Assembly: GCF_900095265.1 (NCBI RefSeq)
Contig: NZ_LT607653.1
Span: 501,739-565,738 of the forward strand
Length of the DNA: 64,000 bases
Reading direction: 5' to 3'
Source: Janthinobacterium sp. UMAB-56
GTDB lineage: Bacteria; Pseudomonadota; Gammaproteobacteria; Burkholderiales; Burkholderiaceae_D
Under the pieces are notes generated by a model, which had not been told where the DNA came from, searched no databases, and was given only the letters and a program-made list of their open reading frames with translations. This document shows, piece by piece, positions 34,771-43,158 of the stretch (position 1 is the first letter of the stretch; each line of letters begins with the position of its first letter). The position numbers and the translations under genes are program-made.

Positions 34771-36351
34771 TTATTGCTGCGCGGCGCGGCCACGGCGGGT
34801 TGCGCGCGACAGCAGGAAGGCCGCCAGCAGGGCCAGTGCGGCCAGGGCCAGCACCAGTTTATTGCCATACAGAATGTATGGCGTCATGCCGCCCATGCCC
34901 TGCACCTTGGCCGCCAGGGTGGCTTGCTGTTCCGGCGGCAGCAGGCTTTGCACCACGCCCTTGCCGTCGATGACGGCGGTGGCGCCCGTGTTGGTCGAGC
35001 GCAGCATGGGGCGGCCCGTTTCCAGGCTGCGCATCTGCGAAATCTGCAGATGCTGGGGAATGGCGATCGAGTCGCCAAACCAGGCCAGGTTCGAGATATT
35101 GAGCAGCACGGACGCCGACTGCTTGCCATGGCGGTGGGCGCTGGCCAGCTGGCCGGCGATTTCCTCGCCAAACAAGTCTTCGTAGCAGATATTCGGCAAC
35201 ACCAGTTGGTCGCGCACCTGGAGCGGCGCCTGCACCTCGGCGCCGCGGCCCATGTCGCCCAGCGGGATGGCCATCATGGCGACAAACCAGTGCAGGCCGG
35301 GCGGCACGAATTCGCCGAACGGCACCAAATGGTGCTTGCGGTACTGGTAGTACGGTCCCGGCGTGCTGCTGGGCGTGATGCCCAGGGCCGCATTGTAGAA
35401 GCGCTGCTGTTCGTCGAGCACGGGCATGCCGAGCAAAATCGTGCTGCCCGTCTGCTGGGCGTACGTGCCCAGGCTATCGAGGTAACCGGGCGGCAGCTGG
35501 TGCGGCAGCACGGTGACGGCCGTTTCCGGCGTGGCGATCAGGTCGGCCGGCGCGCTGGTGATGGCGCTCTGGTACATCTGCAGCGCGCCCAGCACGAAGC
35601 CGGGGTCGAATTTCTGCTGCTGCGGCACATTGCCCTGCAACAGGCGCACCGTGATTGGACGCCCGACCGGATGCGTCCAGTTCACGTACTGTAAGCCGAT
35701 GCCGGCCGTGTACAGCGCGATGACGCCGCCCAGCGCGGTCCAGCGCGTGCGGTGGGTCAGCAACAGCAGGGCGCCGGCGGACAGGGCAGCCAGCCAGCCC
35801 AGGCCATATGCGCCGACGATGGGGGCAAAGCCGCCCAGCGGGCTCGTATTGTGGGCGTAGCCTGTGGCCAGCCATGGGAAACCCGTGAACAGCCAGCCGC
35901 GCGTCCATTCGAACAGGGTCCACGTGGCCGGTAGCACCAGCAGGGTCATGGCGGGCAGGGACAGTACCCAGCGCTGGCGCAGCCAGGCGGCCGCGCCCAT
36001 GGCCAGGGCCACATAGATGGCCATCAAGAGGGCCAGCAGGGCCACCGCGATGGCCGCGATAGGCGCGGCCATGTCGCCATAGCGGTGCATGGAAATGTAG
36101 AGCCAGTGCGTGCCGGCCGCGCACCAGCCAAAGCCGTAGGCCCAGCCGATCAGCGCGCCTGCCTTGACGTTCGCCGCGCGCAGCACCTGGTAGAACAGCA
36201 CGCCCAGGCTGAGGATTTGCAGCGGCCAGTAGCCGAAAGGGGCGAACGCCAGCACGGCGACGGCGCCGGCAACGGCAGCAGTCAGCATGCGCGCCCAGGT
36301 GCTGCGGGGCGGTTTGGCGGGGGCGTTGGGATCTAAGCGTCTGAAACGCAT
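34771..36351 (-). CDS. lnt: apolipoprotein N-acyltransferase
   Basis: Inner-membrane enzyme of 526 residues that adds the third acyl chain to lipoproteins. The N-terminal half has about six hydrophobic helices, and the C-terminal half is a periplasmic nitrilase-like domain with the triad: glutamate in IATPETAVTVLP, lysine in YRKHHLVPFGEF, and cysteine in NICYEDLF. A final membrane helix (LALAALALLAAFLL) closes the protein. It follows corC by 16 bases, the classic ybeY-corC-lnt order. Confidence 0.96.
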   Translation of the reverse strand: MRFRRLDPNAPAKPPRSTWARMLTAAVAGAVAVLAFAPFGYWPLQILSLGVLFYQVLRAANVKAGALIGWAYGFGWCAAGTHWLYISMHRYGDMAAPIAAIAVALLALLMAIYVALAMGAAAWLRQRWVLSLPAMTLLVLPATWTLFEWTRGWLFTGFPWLATGYAHNTSPLGGFAPIVGAYGLGWLAALSAGALLLLTHRTRWTALGGVIALYTAGIGLQYVNWTHPVGRPITVRLLQGNVPQQQKFDPGFVLGALQMYQSAITSAPADLIATPETAVTVLPHQLPPGYLDSLGTYAQQTGSTILLGMPVLDEQQRFYNAALGITPSSTPGPYYQYRKHHLVPFGEFVPPGLHWFVAMMAIPLGDMGRGAEVQAPLQVRDQLVLPNICYEDLFGEEIAGQLASAHRHGKQSASVLLNISNLAWFGDSIAIPQHLQISQMRSLETGRPMLRSTNTGATAVIDGKGVVQSLLPPEQQATLAAKVQGMGGMTPYILYGNKLVLALAALALLAAFLLSRATRRGRAAQQ

Positions 36352-36367
36352 TTACAGCACGCGCATG

Positions 36368-37246
36368 TCAGAGTTCCAGTTCCGGCACGTTGGGCAAGCG
36401 CTCGACGAGCAGCACGTGCACCTGGCGCGCATCGGCGCGCAGCACCTCGAAGCGCAGATTGCCGAGGTCGAAAATATCGCCCTTGTGCGCCATGCGGCCC
36501 AGGTACTTGGAAACCAGGCCGCCGATGGTGTCGACGTCGTCGTCCACCAGGTGGCTGCCTACTTCTTCGTTGAACTGTGCGATCTCGGTCAGTGCCTTGA
36601 CGCGCCAGCGGGGGCCGAACTGGCCTTCCTTGAGCGAAAGGATATTATCCTCGGCTTCGTCGAAATCGTATTCGTCCTCGATATCGCCGACGATCTGTTC
36701 CAGCACGTCTTCGATGGTGATCAGGCCGGCGACGCCGCTGTATTCATCGACGACGATGGCCATGTGATTGTGGTTGGCGCGGAAATCGCGCAGCAGCACA
36801 TTCAGGCGTTTCGATTCGGGGATGAAGATGGCGGGGCGCAGCATGTCGCGCACGTCGAAAGTTTCTTCGGCGTAATAACGCAGCAAGTCTTTCGCCAGCA
36901 GGATGCCGATGACCTTGTCTCGCTCGCCTTCGATCGCGGGAAAACGCGAGTGGGCCGTGGACAGGACTTCCGGCATCCATTCCTCGATCGGCTTGCTGAT
37001 GTCGATGACATCCATTTGCGAACGGGGAATCATGATGTCGCGCGCGCAGAGATCCGATACCTGGAACACACCTTCGATCATCGACAGGGCGTCGGCGTCG
37101 ATCAGCTTGCGTTCATGCGCATCGTGTAGAACATCGAGCAATTCTGCACGGTTCTCTGGCTCGGGGGAAATGAGTGCGGTCAGGCGTTCAAACAGTGACC
37201 GGTGGGGCTTGACGTCAGTTCTGACGCCACTAGGATGCTCGGGCAT
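36368..37246 (-). CDS. corC: CorC/HlyC-family CBS-domain protein
   Basis: Cytoplasmic CBS-pair protein of 292 residues. A short N-terminal segment is followed by two CBS domains (ARDIMIPRSQMDVIDI and VVDEYSGVAGLITIEDVLEQIVGDI) and a C-terminal CorC_HlyC domain (IGGLVSKYLGRMAHKGD). There is no DUF21 membrane domain. It is linked to magnesium/cobalt export and, by gene order, to the ybeY and lnt genes. Confidence 0.93.
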   Translation of the reverse strand: MPEHPSGVRTDVKPHRSLFERLTALISPEPENRAELLDVLHDAHERKLIDADALSMIEGVFQVSDLCARDIMIPRSQMDVIDISKPIEEWMPEVLSTAHSRFPAIEGERDKVIGILLAKDLLRYYAEETFDVRDMLRPAIFIPESKRLNVLLRDFRANHNHMAIVVDEYSGVAGLITIEDVLEQIVGDIEDEYDFDEAEDNILSLKEGQFGPRWRVKALTEIAQFNEEVGSHLVDDDVDTIGGLVSKYLGRMAHKGDIFDLGNLRFEVLRADARQVHVLLVERLPNVPELEL

Positions 37247-37287
37247 AGGAGGCGTGAGCCGTTGTTGCGAAGGGATATAGGATACAC

Positions 37288-37322
37288 CAAAAGTGGGCCA
37301 ATACCGGATTTCCCCACTTTTG
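37288..37322 (-). terminator. inverted repeat after the DUF4259 gene
   Basis: Perfect 10-base arms CAAAAGTGGG (37288-37297) and CCCACTTTTG (37313-37322) around a 15-base loop, in the 117-base gap between the DUF4259 gene and corC. Read on the minus strand, the second arm ends in CTTTTG, so it can act as a partial Rho-independent terminator. It would separate the upstream miaB-to-DUF4259 transcript from corC-lnt. Confidence 0.5.
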
Positions 37323-37363
37323 ATGCAAATTTAATACGTTGAAGTGCGCCGTTGCCCGACGTT

Positions 37364-37783
37364 TCAGGCGTCCTGGCCCAGCACGCGGCCGCGCAGGTGC
37401 GCCACGTCCTTCTGCCAGTCGGCGAAATGCTCGCTGTCCTGCCACAGCTGGCGCAGTTCCGACGCTTCCGCCATGATGCGGTCGAAGGCCAGGCGCGCCT
37501 TTTCCAGCAGCGGCGGCGTGACCTTCTTCTTGCAGGCGGCGACCCATGCGTCCACTTCTGCGGTGGCCGGGTCGTCCTCGCCCGGTTTGCCCAGCAGGCG
37601 CGCGATCACTTCCAGCGCGGCTAGCGCTTCGGCGGCGAACGGCGCTTCCAGCACCGCTTCGCTGCTGTCGATGACGTTGTCGAGCGTTGTCTCGACCAGT
37701 TCCAGCGTTTTATATTCGTGCAAATCCTGCGCCCAATCCATGGCGTAGTCGTTGCCGAAGGCATCAAGGGCCCAGGTTCCCAT
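37364..37783 (-). CDS. DUF4259 domain-containing protein
   Basis: Protein of 139 residues that begins MGTWALDAFGNDYAMDWAQDL, the DUF4259 hallmark (GxWGxxxFxNDxAxDWxxDL). The rest is helical, acidic and without further motifs. The start at 37783 has an excellent ribosome site, AAGGAG, while an upstream frame to 37894 overlaps ybeY. It sits four bases after ybeY, splitting the usual ybeY-corC pair. Function unknown. Confidence 0.85.
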   Translation of the reverse strand: MGTWALDAFGNDYAMDWAQDLHEYKTLELVETTLDNVIDSSEAVLEAPFAAEALAALEVIARLLGKPGEDDPATAEVDAWVAACKKKVTPPLLEKARLAFDRIMAEASELRQLWQDSEHFADWQKDVAHLRGRVLGQDA

Positions 37784-37787
37784 GTGC

Positions 37788-38252
37788 TTACTCCTTGTAC
37801 GGGTCGGTAATGCCGAGTTTCGCGAGGATTTCCGTTTCCAGGCCTTCCATCTCGGTCGCTTCCTCGTCATCCATGTGGTCGTAGCCCTGCGCATGCAGCA
37901 CGCCGTGCACGATCAAATGGGCCGTGTGCTCTTCCACGCTTTTCTTTTGCTCTTGCGCTTCCTTTTCCAGCACGTCCGTGCACAGGATGATGTCGGCGCG
38001 CGTCGGCTCGTCGTCGGCGAGTTCTTCGCCTTCGTTGTAGGCGAACGTCAGCACGTTGGTGGCGTAGTCCTTTTCGCGGTAGTCGCGGTTCAGGATGCGA
38101 CCTTCTTCCGCGTCGACGAAGCGGATGGTCAATTCGGCCGGGGCGAACAGCGCCGCCTTGACCCAGCGGCGCAGTTTCGGGCGCGTGATCAGGGTTTCCA
38201 GGCGGGTATCCGGGTATTGCACGGACAGCGAAAGTTTATTTTTTTCGGACAT
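37788..38252 (-). CDS. ybeY: endoribonuclease YbeY
   Basis: Zinc-dependent RNase of about 154 residues involved in 16S rRNA 3' maturation and ribosome quality control. The metal-binding motif is [15 protein letters not shown] (HxxxHxxxxxH with a final H). [20 protein letters not shown] is the other conserved block. I choose ATG 38252 ([11 protein letters not shown]); an in-frame ATG at 38261 is possible. The gene overlaps the end of phoH. Confidence 0.96.
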   Translation of the reverse strand: MSEKNKLSLSVQYPDTRLETLITRPKLRRWVKAALFAPAELTIRFVDAEEGRILNRDYREKDYATNVLTFAYNEGEELADDEPTRADIILCTDVLEKEAQEQKKSVEEHTAHLIVHGVLHAQGYDHMDDEEATEMEGLETEILAKLGITDPYKE

Positions 38253-39300
38253 TTTTGGCACTGGCTGATTTCAACAAGGGGAGTAACTGGGCCGCGTCGG
38301 CATTCGCCGCCTGTGCCGTTTCATAGGCGTCGACGATGCGTGCGACGAGCGGATGGCGCACCACGTCGGTGCTGTTAAATTGCGTGAAACCGATGCCGCG
38401 CACGTCCTTGAGCACGTGCACGGCGTCGATCAGGCCACTCGTCTGGCTCTTGTGCAAGTCGACTTGCGTCACGTCGCCCGTCACCACGGCCTTGCTGCCA
38501 AAGCCGATGCGCGTCAAAAACATCTTCATCTGTTCGACGGTGGTGTTTTGCGCTTCATCGAGAATGACGAAGGCGTGGTTCAGGGTGCGCCCGCGCATGT
38601 AGGCCAGCGGGGCGATCTCGATCACCTGTTTTTCAAACAGCTTTTGCGTACGGTCAAAGCCCAGCAAATCGTACAGCGCGTCGTACAGGGGACGCAGGTA
38701 CGGGTCGACCTTTTGCGCCAGGTCGCCCGGCAAGAAACCCAGGCGCTCGCCCGCTTCGACGGCGGGGCGCGTCAAAATGATGCGCTTGACGGCGTCGCGC
38801 TCGAGCGCGTCGACGGCGCAGGCGACGGCCAGGTAGGTCTTGCCCGTGCCGGCAGGGCCCACGCCGAAGCTGATGTCGTGTTCGAGGATGTCGCGCAAAT
38901 AGGCGATCTGGTGCGGCGTGCGCCCGCGCAGGTCGGCGCGCCGGGTTTTCAGCACGGGGCTGGCGATGTCCGGCTCGACGAAGGTGCTGACGGGCGCGGT
39001 CGCATGGTGTTCCGAGGCGGCGGACAGGCCTGCGCGCTGCTCCACCAGGGCCAGCTGCACTTCTTCCAGCGGCACGACCTTGTTGGCGATGGCGTAGAAC
39101 TGTTCCAGGATTTCCACGGCCCTTTCGGCATTGCTGCCGCCGACGATGAATTTCTCGCCGCGGCGGAAGATCGTCACGTCGAGGGCGGCGGAAATCTGGC
39201 GCAGGTTTTCATCGAGCGGCCCGCACAAATGCGCCAGGCGCGTGTTGTCCAGCGGCTCGGGGATGAAGTAATGCGGCTGTATCGGGGCTTTGGTTTTCAA
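38236..39300 (-). CDS. PhoH family protein (YbeZ)
   Basis: Predicted ATPase of 354 residues. After an N-terminal RNA-binding-like domain, the PhoH core has Walker [12 protein letters not shown] and Walker [11 protein letters not shown]. It functions with YbeY in RNA metabolism. The start is TTG 39300, overlapping the miaB stop as TTGA; no ATG lies near, and AAAGAG upstream supports it. The order miaB-phoH-ybeY is widely conserved. Confidence 0.95.
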   Translation of the reverse strand: MKTKAPIQPHYFIPEPLDNTRLAHLCGPLDENLRQISAALDVTIFRRGEKFIVGGSNAERAVEILEQFYAIANKVVPLEEVQLALVEQRAGLSAASEHHATAPVSTFVEPDIASPVLKTRRADLRGRTPHQIAYLRDILEHDISFGVGPAGTGKTYLAVACAVDALERDAVKRIILTRPAVEAGERLGFLPGDLAQKVDPYLRPLYDALYDLLGFDRTQKLFEKQVIEIAPLAYMRGRTLNHAFVILDEAQNTTVEQMKMFLTRIGFGSKAVVTGDVTQVDLHKSQTSGLIDAVHVLKDVRGIGFTQFNSTDVVRHPLVARIVDAYETAQAANADAAQLLPLLKSASAKNVRKK

Positions 39301-40664
39301 CTGGCTCTTTTCAATGCGGGTGCGCTGGCGACGAGTTCGCCGCGCAGGGTGTAGGAATGGCTTTCGGTGATGCGTACGTCGACCAGCTGGCCGACCAGCT
39401 GCAGCGCATCCGGGCCGGCGTCGAAGTTGACGACGCGGTTGTTTTCCGTGCGGCCTTGCAGTTCACTATCGTCCGTGTCTTTCTTCGAGCGGCCTTCGAC
39501 GAGGATGGTTTGCACCGTGCCCACCATGGCCAGGCTGTATTTGCGCGTGTTGGCGTCGATAGCCGTTTGCAACTGCTGCAAACGGGCCAGCTTGACTGCA
39601 TGCGGCGTGTCGTCTTCCAGGCTGGCGGCCGGCGTGCCGGGGCGCTTGCTGAAGATGAAGCTGTAGCTGTTGTCGAAGCCGACATCCGCGATCAGCTTCA
39701 TCATGGCGTCGAAGTCGGCCTGGGTCTCGCCGGGGAAACCGACGATGAAGTCAGACGAAATCGCCATGTTCGGGCGCACGGCGCGGATGCGGCGGATGAT
39801 GGACTTGTATTCGAGGCCCGTGTAGCCGCGCTTCATGGCGCCGAGGATCTTGTCGGAACCATGCTGCGCCGGCAAATACAGGTGGTCGACCAGCTGCGGG
39901 ATCTTGGCGTAGGCGTCGATCAGGCGCTGCGTGAATTCCTTCGGGTGGCTGGTGACGAAGCGCATGCGGGCGATGCCGGGAATGTCGGCCACGTATTCGA
40001 GCAGCAGGGCGAAGTCGGCAATGTCGCCGCCTTCCATCGCGCCCCGGTAGGCGTTCACGTTTTGCCCCAGCAGGGTGATTTCCTTGACGCCCTGGGCGGC
40101 CAGGCCTGCCACTTCCGTCAGCACGTCTTCGAAGCGGCGCGACACTTCTTCGCCGCGCGTGTAGGGCACGACGCAATAACTGCAATATTTGCTGCAGCCT
40201 TCCATGATGGAAACAAACGCCGAAGCGCCTTCGACCTTGGCCGGCGGCATGTGGTCAAACTTTTCGATTTCCGGGAAGCTGATGTCCACTTGCGAGGCGC
40301 CGCTGGAGCGCCGCAGTTCGATCATTTGCGGCAGGCGGTGCAGGGTTTGCGGGCCGAAGACCATGTCGACATACGGCGCGCGCTTGACGATGGCGTCGCC
40401 TTCCTGTGACGCCACGCAGCCGCCCACGCCGATCAAGAGGTGCGGCTTGGCCAGTTTCAGCTCGCGCAGACGGCCCAGGTCGGAAAACACTTTTTCCTGC
40501 GCCTTTTCGCGCACGGAGCAGGTGTTGAGCAGGATCACATCGGCATCTTCCGGCGTGTCGGTGCGCACCAGGCCATCGGAGGCGCCCAGCACGTCGGCCA
40601 TCTTGTCCGAGTCGTACTCGTTCATCTGGCAGCCGAAGGTTTTAATGAATACTTTTTTCTGCAT
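39297..40664 (-). CDS. miaB: tRNA-2-methylthio-N6-dimethylallyladenosine synthase
   Basis: Radical SAM methylthiotransferase of 455 residues acting on i6A37 in tRNA. The N-terminal domain binds one FeS cluster by three cysteines ([24 protein letters not shown]), the radical SAM domain binds another by CSKYCSYC, and a TRAM domain ends the protein. The start at ATG 40664 ([15 protein letters not shown]) is the family start; a frame open to 40994 is unlikely to be translated. First gene of the miaB-phoH-ybeY run. Confidence 0.97.
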   Translation of the reverse strand: MQKKVFIKTFGCQMNEYDSDKMADVLGASDGLVRTDTPEDADVILLNTCSVREKAQEKVFSDLGRLRELKLAKPHLLIGVGGCVASQEGDAIVKRAPYVDMVFGPQTLHRLPQMIELRRSSGASQVDISFPEIEKFDHMPPAKVEGASAFVSIMEGCSKYCSYCVVPYTRGEEVSRRFEDVLTEVAGLAAQGVKEITLLGQNVNAYRGAMEGGDIADFALLLEYVADIPGIARMRFVTSHPKEFTQRLIDAYAKIPQLVDHLYLPAQHGSDKILGAMKRGYTGLEYKSIIRRIRAVRPNMAISSDFIVGFPGETQADFDAMMKLIADVGFDNSYSFIFSKRPGTPAASLEDDTPHAVKLARLQQLQTAIDANTRKYSLAMVGTVQTILVEGRSKKDTDDSELQGRTENNRVVNFDAGPDALQLVGQLVDVRITESHSYTLRGELVASAPALKRAS

Positions 40665-41300
40665 GGAGTCGGTGCTTATCGGTAAAAGTGGCGGCAAATG
40701 GCCGGGCAGGGGGCCGCTGCGCTGGGCGCCGCTCGAGGCGGGAGACGGTGGATGACCGGCCGGGCGCCTCTGGCTGCCCGGTGGCAGGCTCGCTGCAAGT
40801 TCAGGCCATAGTTTAGCGTAAATCGCCGATACGGGCCATGCCGTGCTGACCTTGTCGACAAGATTGCAGCGCCCGGTACGGCGATGCCGTAAAGCATTTA
40901 TTGCCGCACGACACCATTGATTTGTAACAAGTTGCTGCAAAGCCTTGTGTGCGCCCGCAGGCATCCTAATGTGTTGAAAAGGCATCGTTGCCAAGCCAAC
41001 CAGCAGCTTGATTGATATTTAACAATCAGGAAGCTTGCGCGAGGCGCAGATGCGGCGTGTTGGGGCTAGTATATTGCCTTATATGCAATTCATTTCTGTG
41101 GATTGCACGTGCTTTTATTGACACGGCAAGCGGCGCACATGGCTTGGAGGTGGCTGCGCGCGTTCTGTGCAGGCAGCGCGATAAGGAGGGAGGACGCAGG
41201 GGAGGGCTGAATCAGATGAACGACGTTTATTTGAACACTCTAAGCCAGCCTTAAGTTCGTATCGGCATTATTTTCTACATTCACCAGACGAGGAAAAATC
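40665..41300. promoter_or_regulatory. 636-base intergenic region between miaB and the HTH-like gene
   Basis: Both flanking genes point outward, so this holds two divergent promoters. The half near miaB is GC-rich. From about 40900 the DNA is AT-rich, with TTGATTGATATTTAACAATCA near 41009-41030 and AGTATATTGCC near 41070. Open frames exist (for example 41012-41254) but lack protein character. A 12-codon frame at 41216-41254 is listed separately. I see no tRNA or known riboswitch. Confidence 0.35.
41216..41254 (+). CDS. possible 12-residue leader peptide
   Basis: ATG 41216 opens a 12-codon frame (MNDVYLNTLSQP) that ends at TAA 41254. It is preceded by AGGGGAGGG, a good ribosome site at about 10 bases, and lies 46 bases before the next gene. 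It could be a short leader peptide or a chance frame. No attenuator hairpin is evident. Confidence 0.25.
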   Translation: MNDVYLNTLSQP

Positions 41301-41627
41301 ATGGCACATCATGCATTAGCATCGCAAGAGAGTTACAACCCGAATCACCTGCTGGATATTCTGCTGAGCAAGATGCAGCTGAAAAACGATGCAGCCCTGT
41401 CGCGCTTGCTTGAAGTGGCGCCACCCGTCATCAGCAAGATCCGCCACCACCGCTTGCCGGTTGGCGCCTCGCTGCTGATACGCATGCACGAAGTGACGGG
41501 CATGAGCATCCGTGACTTGCGCGACTTGATGGGCGACCGCCGCACCAAGTATCGTCTGTCCGACGCCCAGGGCCGTCCCAAGGCGGAAGACCGCGGCGAT
41601 GCGCAAGAATCGAATTACGCGCACTGA
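41301..41627 (+). CDS. small HTH-like protein conserved in Oxalobacteraceae
   Basis: Protein of 108 residues. Residues about 15-80 look like a Cro/CI-type helix-turn-helix: HLLDILLSKMQLKNDAALSRLLEV (helices 1-2) and PPVISKIRHHRLPVGASLLIRMHEVTGMSIRDLRDLMG (recognition and following helices), named by segment. The tail is charged. The start follows AGACGAGGAAAAATC. From memory, similar short proteins are common in Oxalobacteraceae genomes without a known function; DNA binding is inference. Confidence 0.75.
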   Translation: MAHHALASQESYNPNHLLDILLSKMQLKNDAALSRLLEVAPPVISKIRHHRLPVGASLLIRMHEVTGMSIRDLRDLMGDRRTKYRLSDAQGRPKAEDRGDAQESNYAH

Positions 41628-41721
41628 TGTGGTGTTCGCGCGCTGACTGTGCCGCTTGCGTAACTGCTGGCGGCAACAGGCTGGCGTGGAGCGGGTGGCA
41701 TGGACACATGGCAGTACCTAT

Positions 41722-41752
41722 AACGGCTTTCGCCTCGCAGCGAGAGCCGTTT
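41722..41752. terminator. hairpin between convergent genes
   Basis: Arms AACGGCTTTCGC (41722-41733) and GCGAGAGCCGTT (41740-41751) pair with one mismatch around a six-base loop, followed by TGCGTTTG. It lies between the HTH-like gene and the convergent HDOD gene and may terminate either transcript, though the T-run is poor. Confidence 0.5.
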
Positions 41753-41776
41753 GCGTTTGCGGCGTTGTCTGCCGAG

Positions 41777-42622
41777 TCAGCTTAACAAGGCCGTGGTGAT
41801 TTCGTCGTAGCGCAGTTCCGTTTCGCGGAACAGCTGCAGATACGCCTCTTCGCCCAGGCCCAGCGCCTCCCAGGCCACCGCCGAGACATGCGGCACCATG
41901 TCGTCGCCCGCCTGTGCCAGGTCGAGCGCGCACACGATGGCATTGGCGACGTGGATCAGCGACGCGAGGAAGCCTGCCCCCGGCGTTTCCGGCTGCAGGT
42001 AATTGGCCAGCGCCAGGCGCATGGTGTCGGAAAAATTCCAGTGCTCGGCCAGTGCCACGCCTGCCTGCACGTGGTCCACGCCCAGCACGGCTTGCTCCGC
42101 TTCGAGCAGGCTGCAATCGTGCGCCGCCTGGTGGGCGATGACTTGCGCGTAGTGCGCGGGAAAGCTGCTGACCAGCACCAGGCGGCCGATGTTATGCAGC
42201 AAGCCGGCCGTGAAGGCGTAATCCTGGTTGAAGCGGATTTGCCGCGCCAGCACCTTGGCGCAGGCGGCCGTCGCCACGGAATGGCGCCAGAAGGCCTTGT
42301 CGTCGAAGCCGGGGCAGCGTCCTTCCGGAAAACAACCGGTGATGGCGGCCGACGTGATCAGGCTACGCGTGGTCTGGAATCCCAGATAAGTGATCGCCTG
42401 CTGGATAGTGGTGGCTTTCACTTGCAGGCCGTACTGGGAAGAGTTGGCCAGGCGCAGGGTTTTCGCCGTCAGCGCCTGGTCATAGGACACTTTTTTGGCC
42501 AGTACGGAAATATCGACATCTTCCTGGTCGATGCTATTCAACAGTTCCATGACGACGGCGGGCAGCGAAGGCAAGTCATCGAGGTGGGCGACGATATCGT
42601 CGAGTGTCAGCTGGGTGCTCAT
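41777..42622 (-). CDS. HDOD domain-containing protein
   Basis: Signalling protein of 281 residues with an HDOD domain (a degenerate HD hydrolase): LPSLPAVVMELLNSIDQEDVDISVLAKKVSYDQALTAKTLRLANSS (residues about 14-60) is the diagnostic N-terminal part, followed by the degenerate HD helices (FTAGLLHNIGRLVL). No enzymatic motif or output domain is attached. Its ATG overlaps the stop of the upstream small gene (ATGA), so the pair is coupled. HDOD proteins often work downstream of chemosensory or c-di-GMP pathways. Confidence 0.92.
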   Translation of the reverse strand: MSTQLTLDDIVAHLDDLPSLPAVVMELLNSIDQEDVDISVLAKKVSYDQALTAKTLRLANSSQYGLQVKATTIQQAITYLGFQTTRSLITSAAITGCFPEGRCPGFDDKAFWRHSVATAACAKVLARQIRFNQDYAFTAGLLHNIGRLVLVSSFPAHYAQVIAHQAAHDCSLLEAEQAVLGVDHVQAGVALAEHWNFSDTMRLALANYLQPETPGAGFLASLIHVANAIVCALDLAQAGDDMVPHVSAVAWEALGLGEEAYLQLFRETELRYDEITTALLS

Positions 42623-42957
42623 GCGGCCTGTCCCGTACCCAGGCGGTAAGCCGTGACATAGTTGCGCAGCAAGGTGGTGGCCGCGTCTTCGGGGGCATCC
42701 GGGTCGTGCTTGCGGAACAGATGGGCCAGCCGCGCGCTGTCGGCCGCTTGCTGCGCGGCGATTTCTTCCGGCGACGGTGGCGGTGCCTGGATAGGCAGCA
42801 TGACGATGCCGTGGCGCGGCATCAGGGCCAGCATGTTTGCCGTCAGTACCGCCCCTTGCGGCAACAGTACTTGTCCGTGCGCATCGAGCAAGACATCCGA
42901 CAAGACCATGCCAGGACGAACCTGTTCAAGGGGTAGATGTTGATGAATGACCGTCAT
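42619..42957 (-). CDS. small protein resembling the N-terminal domain of HD-GYP proteins
   Basis: Protein of 112 residues. The start VRPGMVLSDVLLDAHGQVLLPQGAVLTANMLALMPRHGI resembles the short beta-rich segment that precedes HD-GYP and related domains (VxxGMVLAxDVxxxxGxLLLxxGxxLT), here as a separate protein. The remainder is a charged helical tail. It overlaps the HDOD gene by four bases, as if one ancestral protein had been split. Function unknown; probably a partner of the HDOD protein. Confidence 0.75.
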   Translation of the reverse strand: MTVIHQHLPLEQVRPGMVLSDVLLDAHGQVLLPQGAVLTANMLALMPRHGIVMLPIQAPPPSPEEIAAQQAADSARLAHLFRKHDPDAPEDAATTLLRNYVTAYRLGTGQAA

Positions 42958-43158
42958 GACGACTCCTTAGAGGGTTGCGCGATATTACCATTGCCATGAC
43001 GCAATGTCTCAAGCTGTATCAATACCTTTGTGGAAAACGCCCTTGCTGTAAATCTTGCCAATAAGCATGTCATACCGTACATTTGATTCAGGCTGTTGTC
43101 CGCTGACGTATCTGCGCCCGCGCCGCGGGCCGGCAGCCGGCCCTGGGAGTGTAGCTTG

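Noticed and set aside
41012..41254. 80-codon frame in the gap after miaB
   Set aside because: No ribosome site at its start and no domain; only its last 12 codons have a translation signal and are listed separately.
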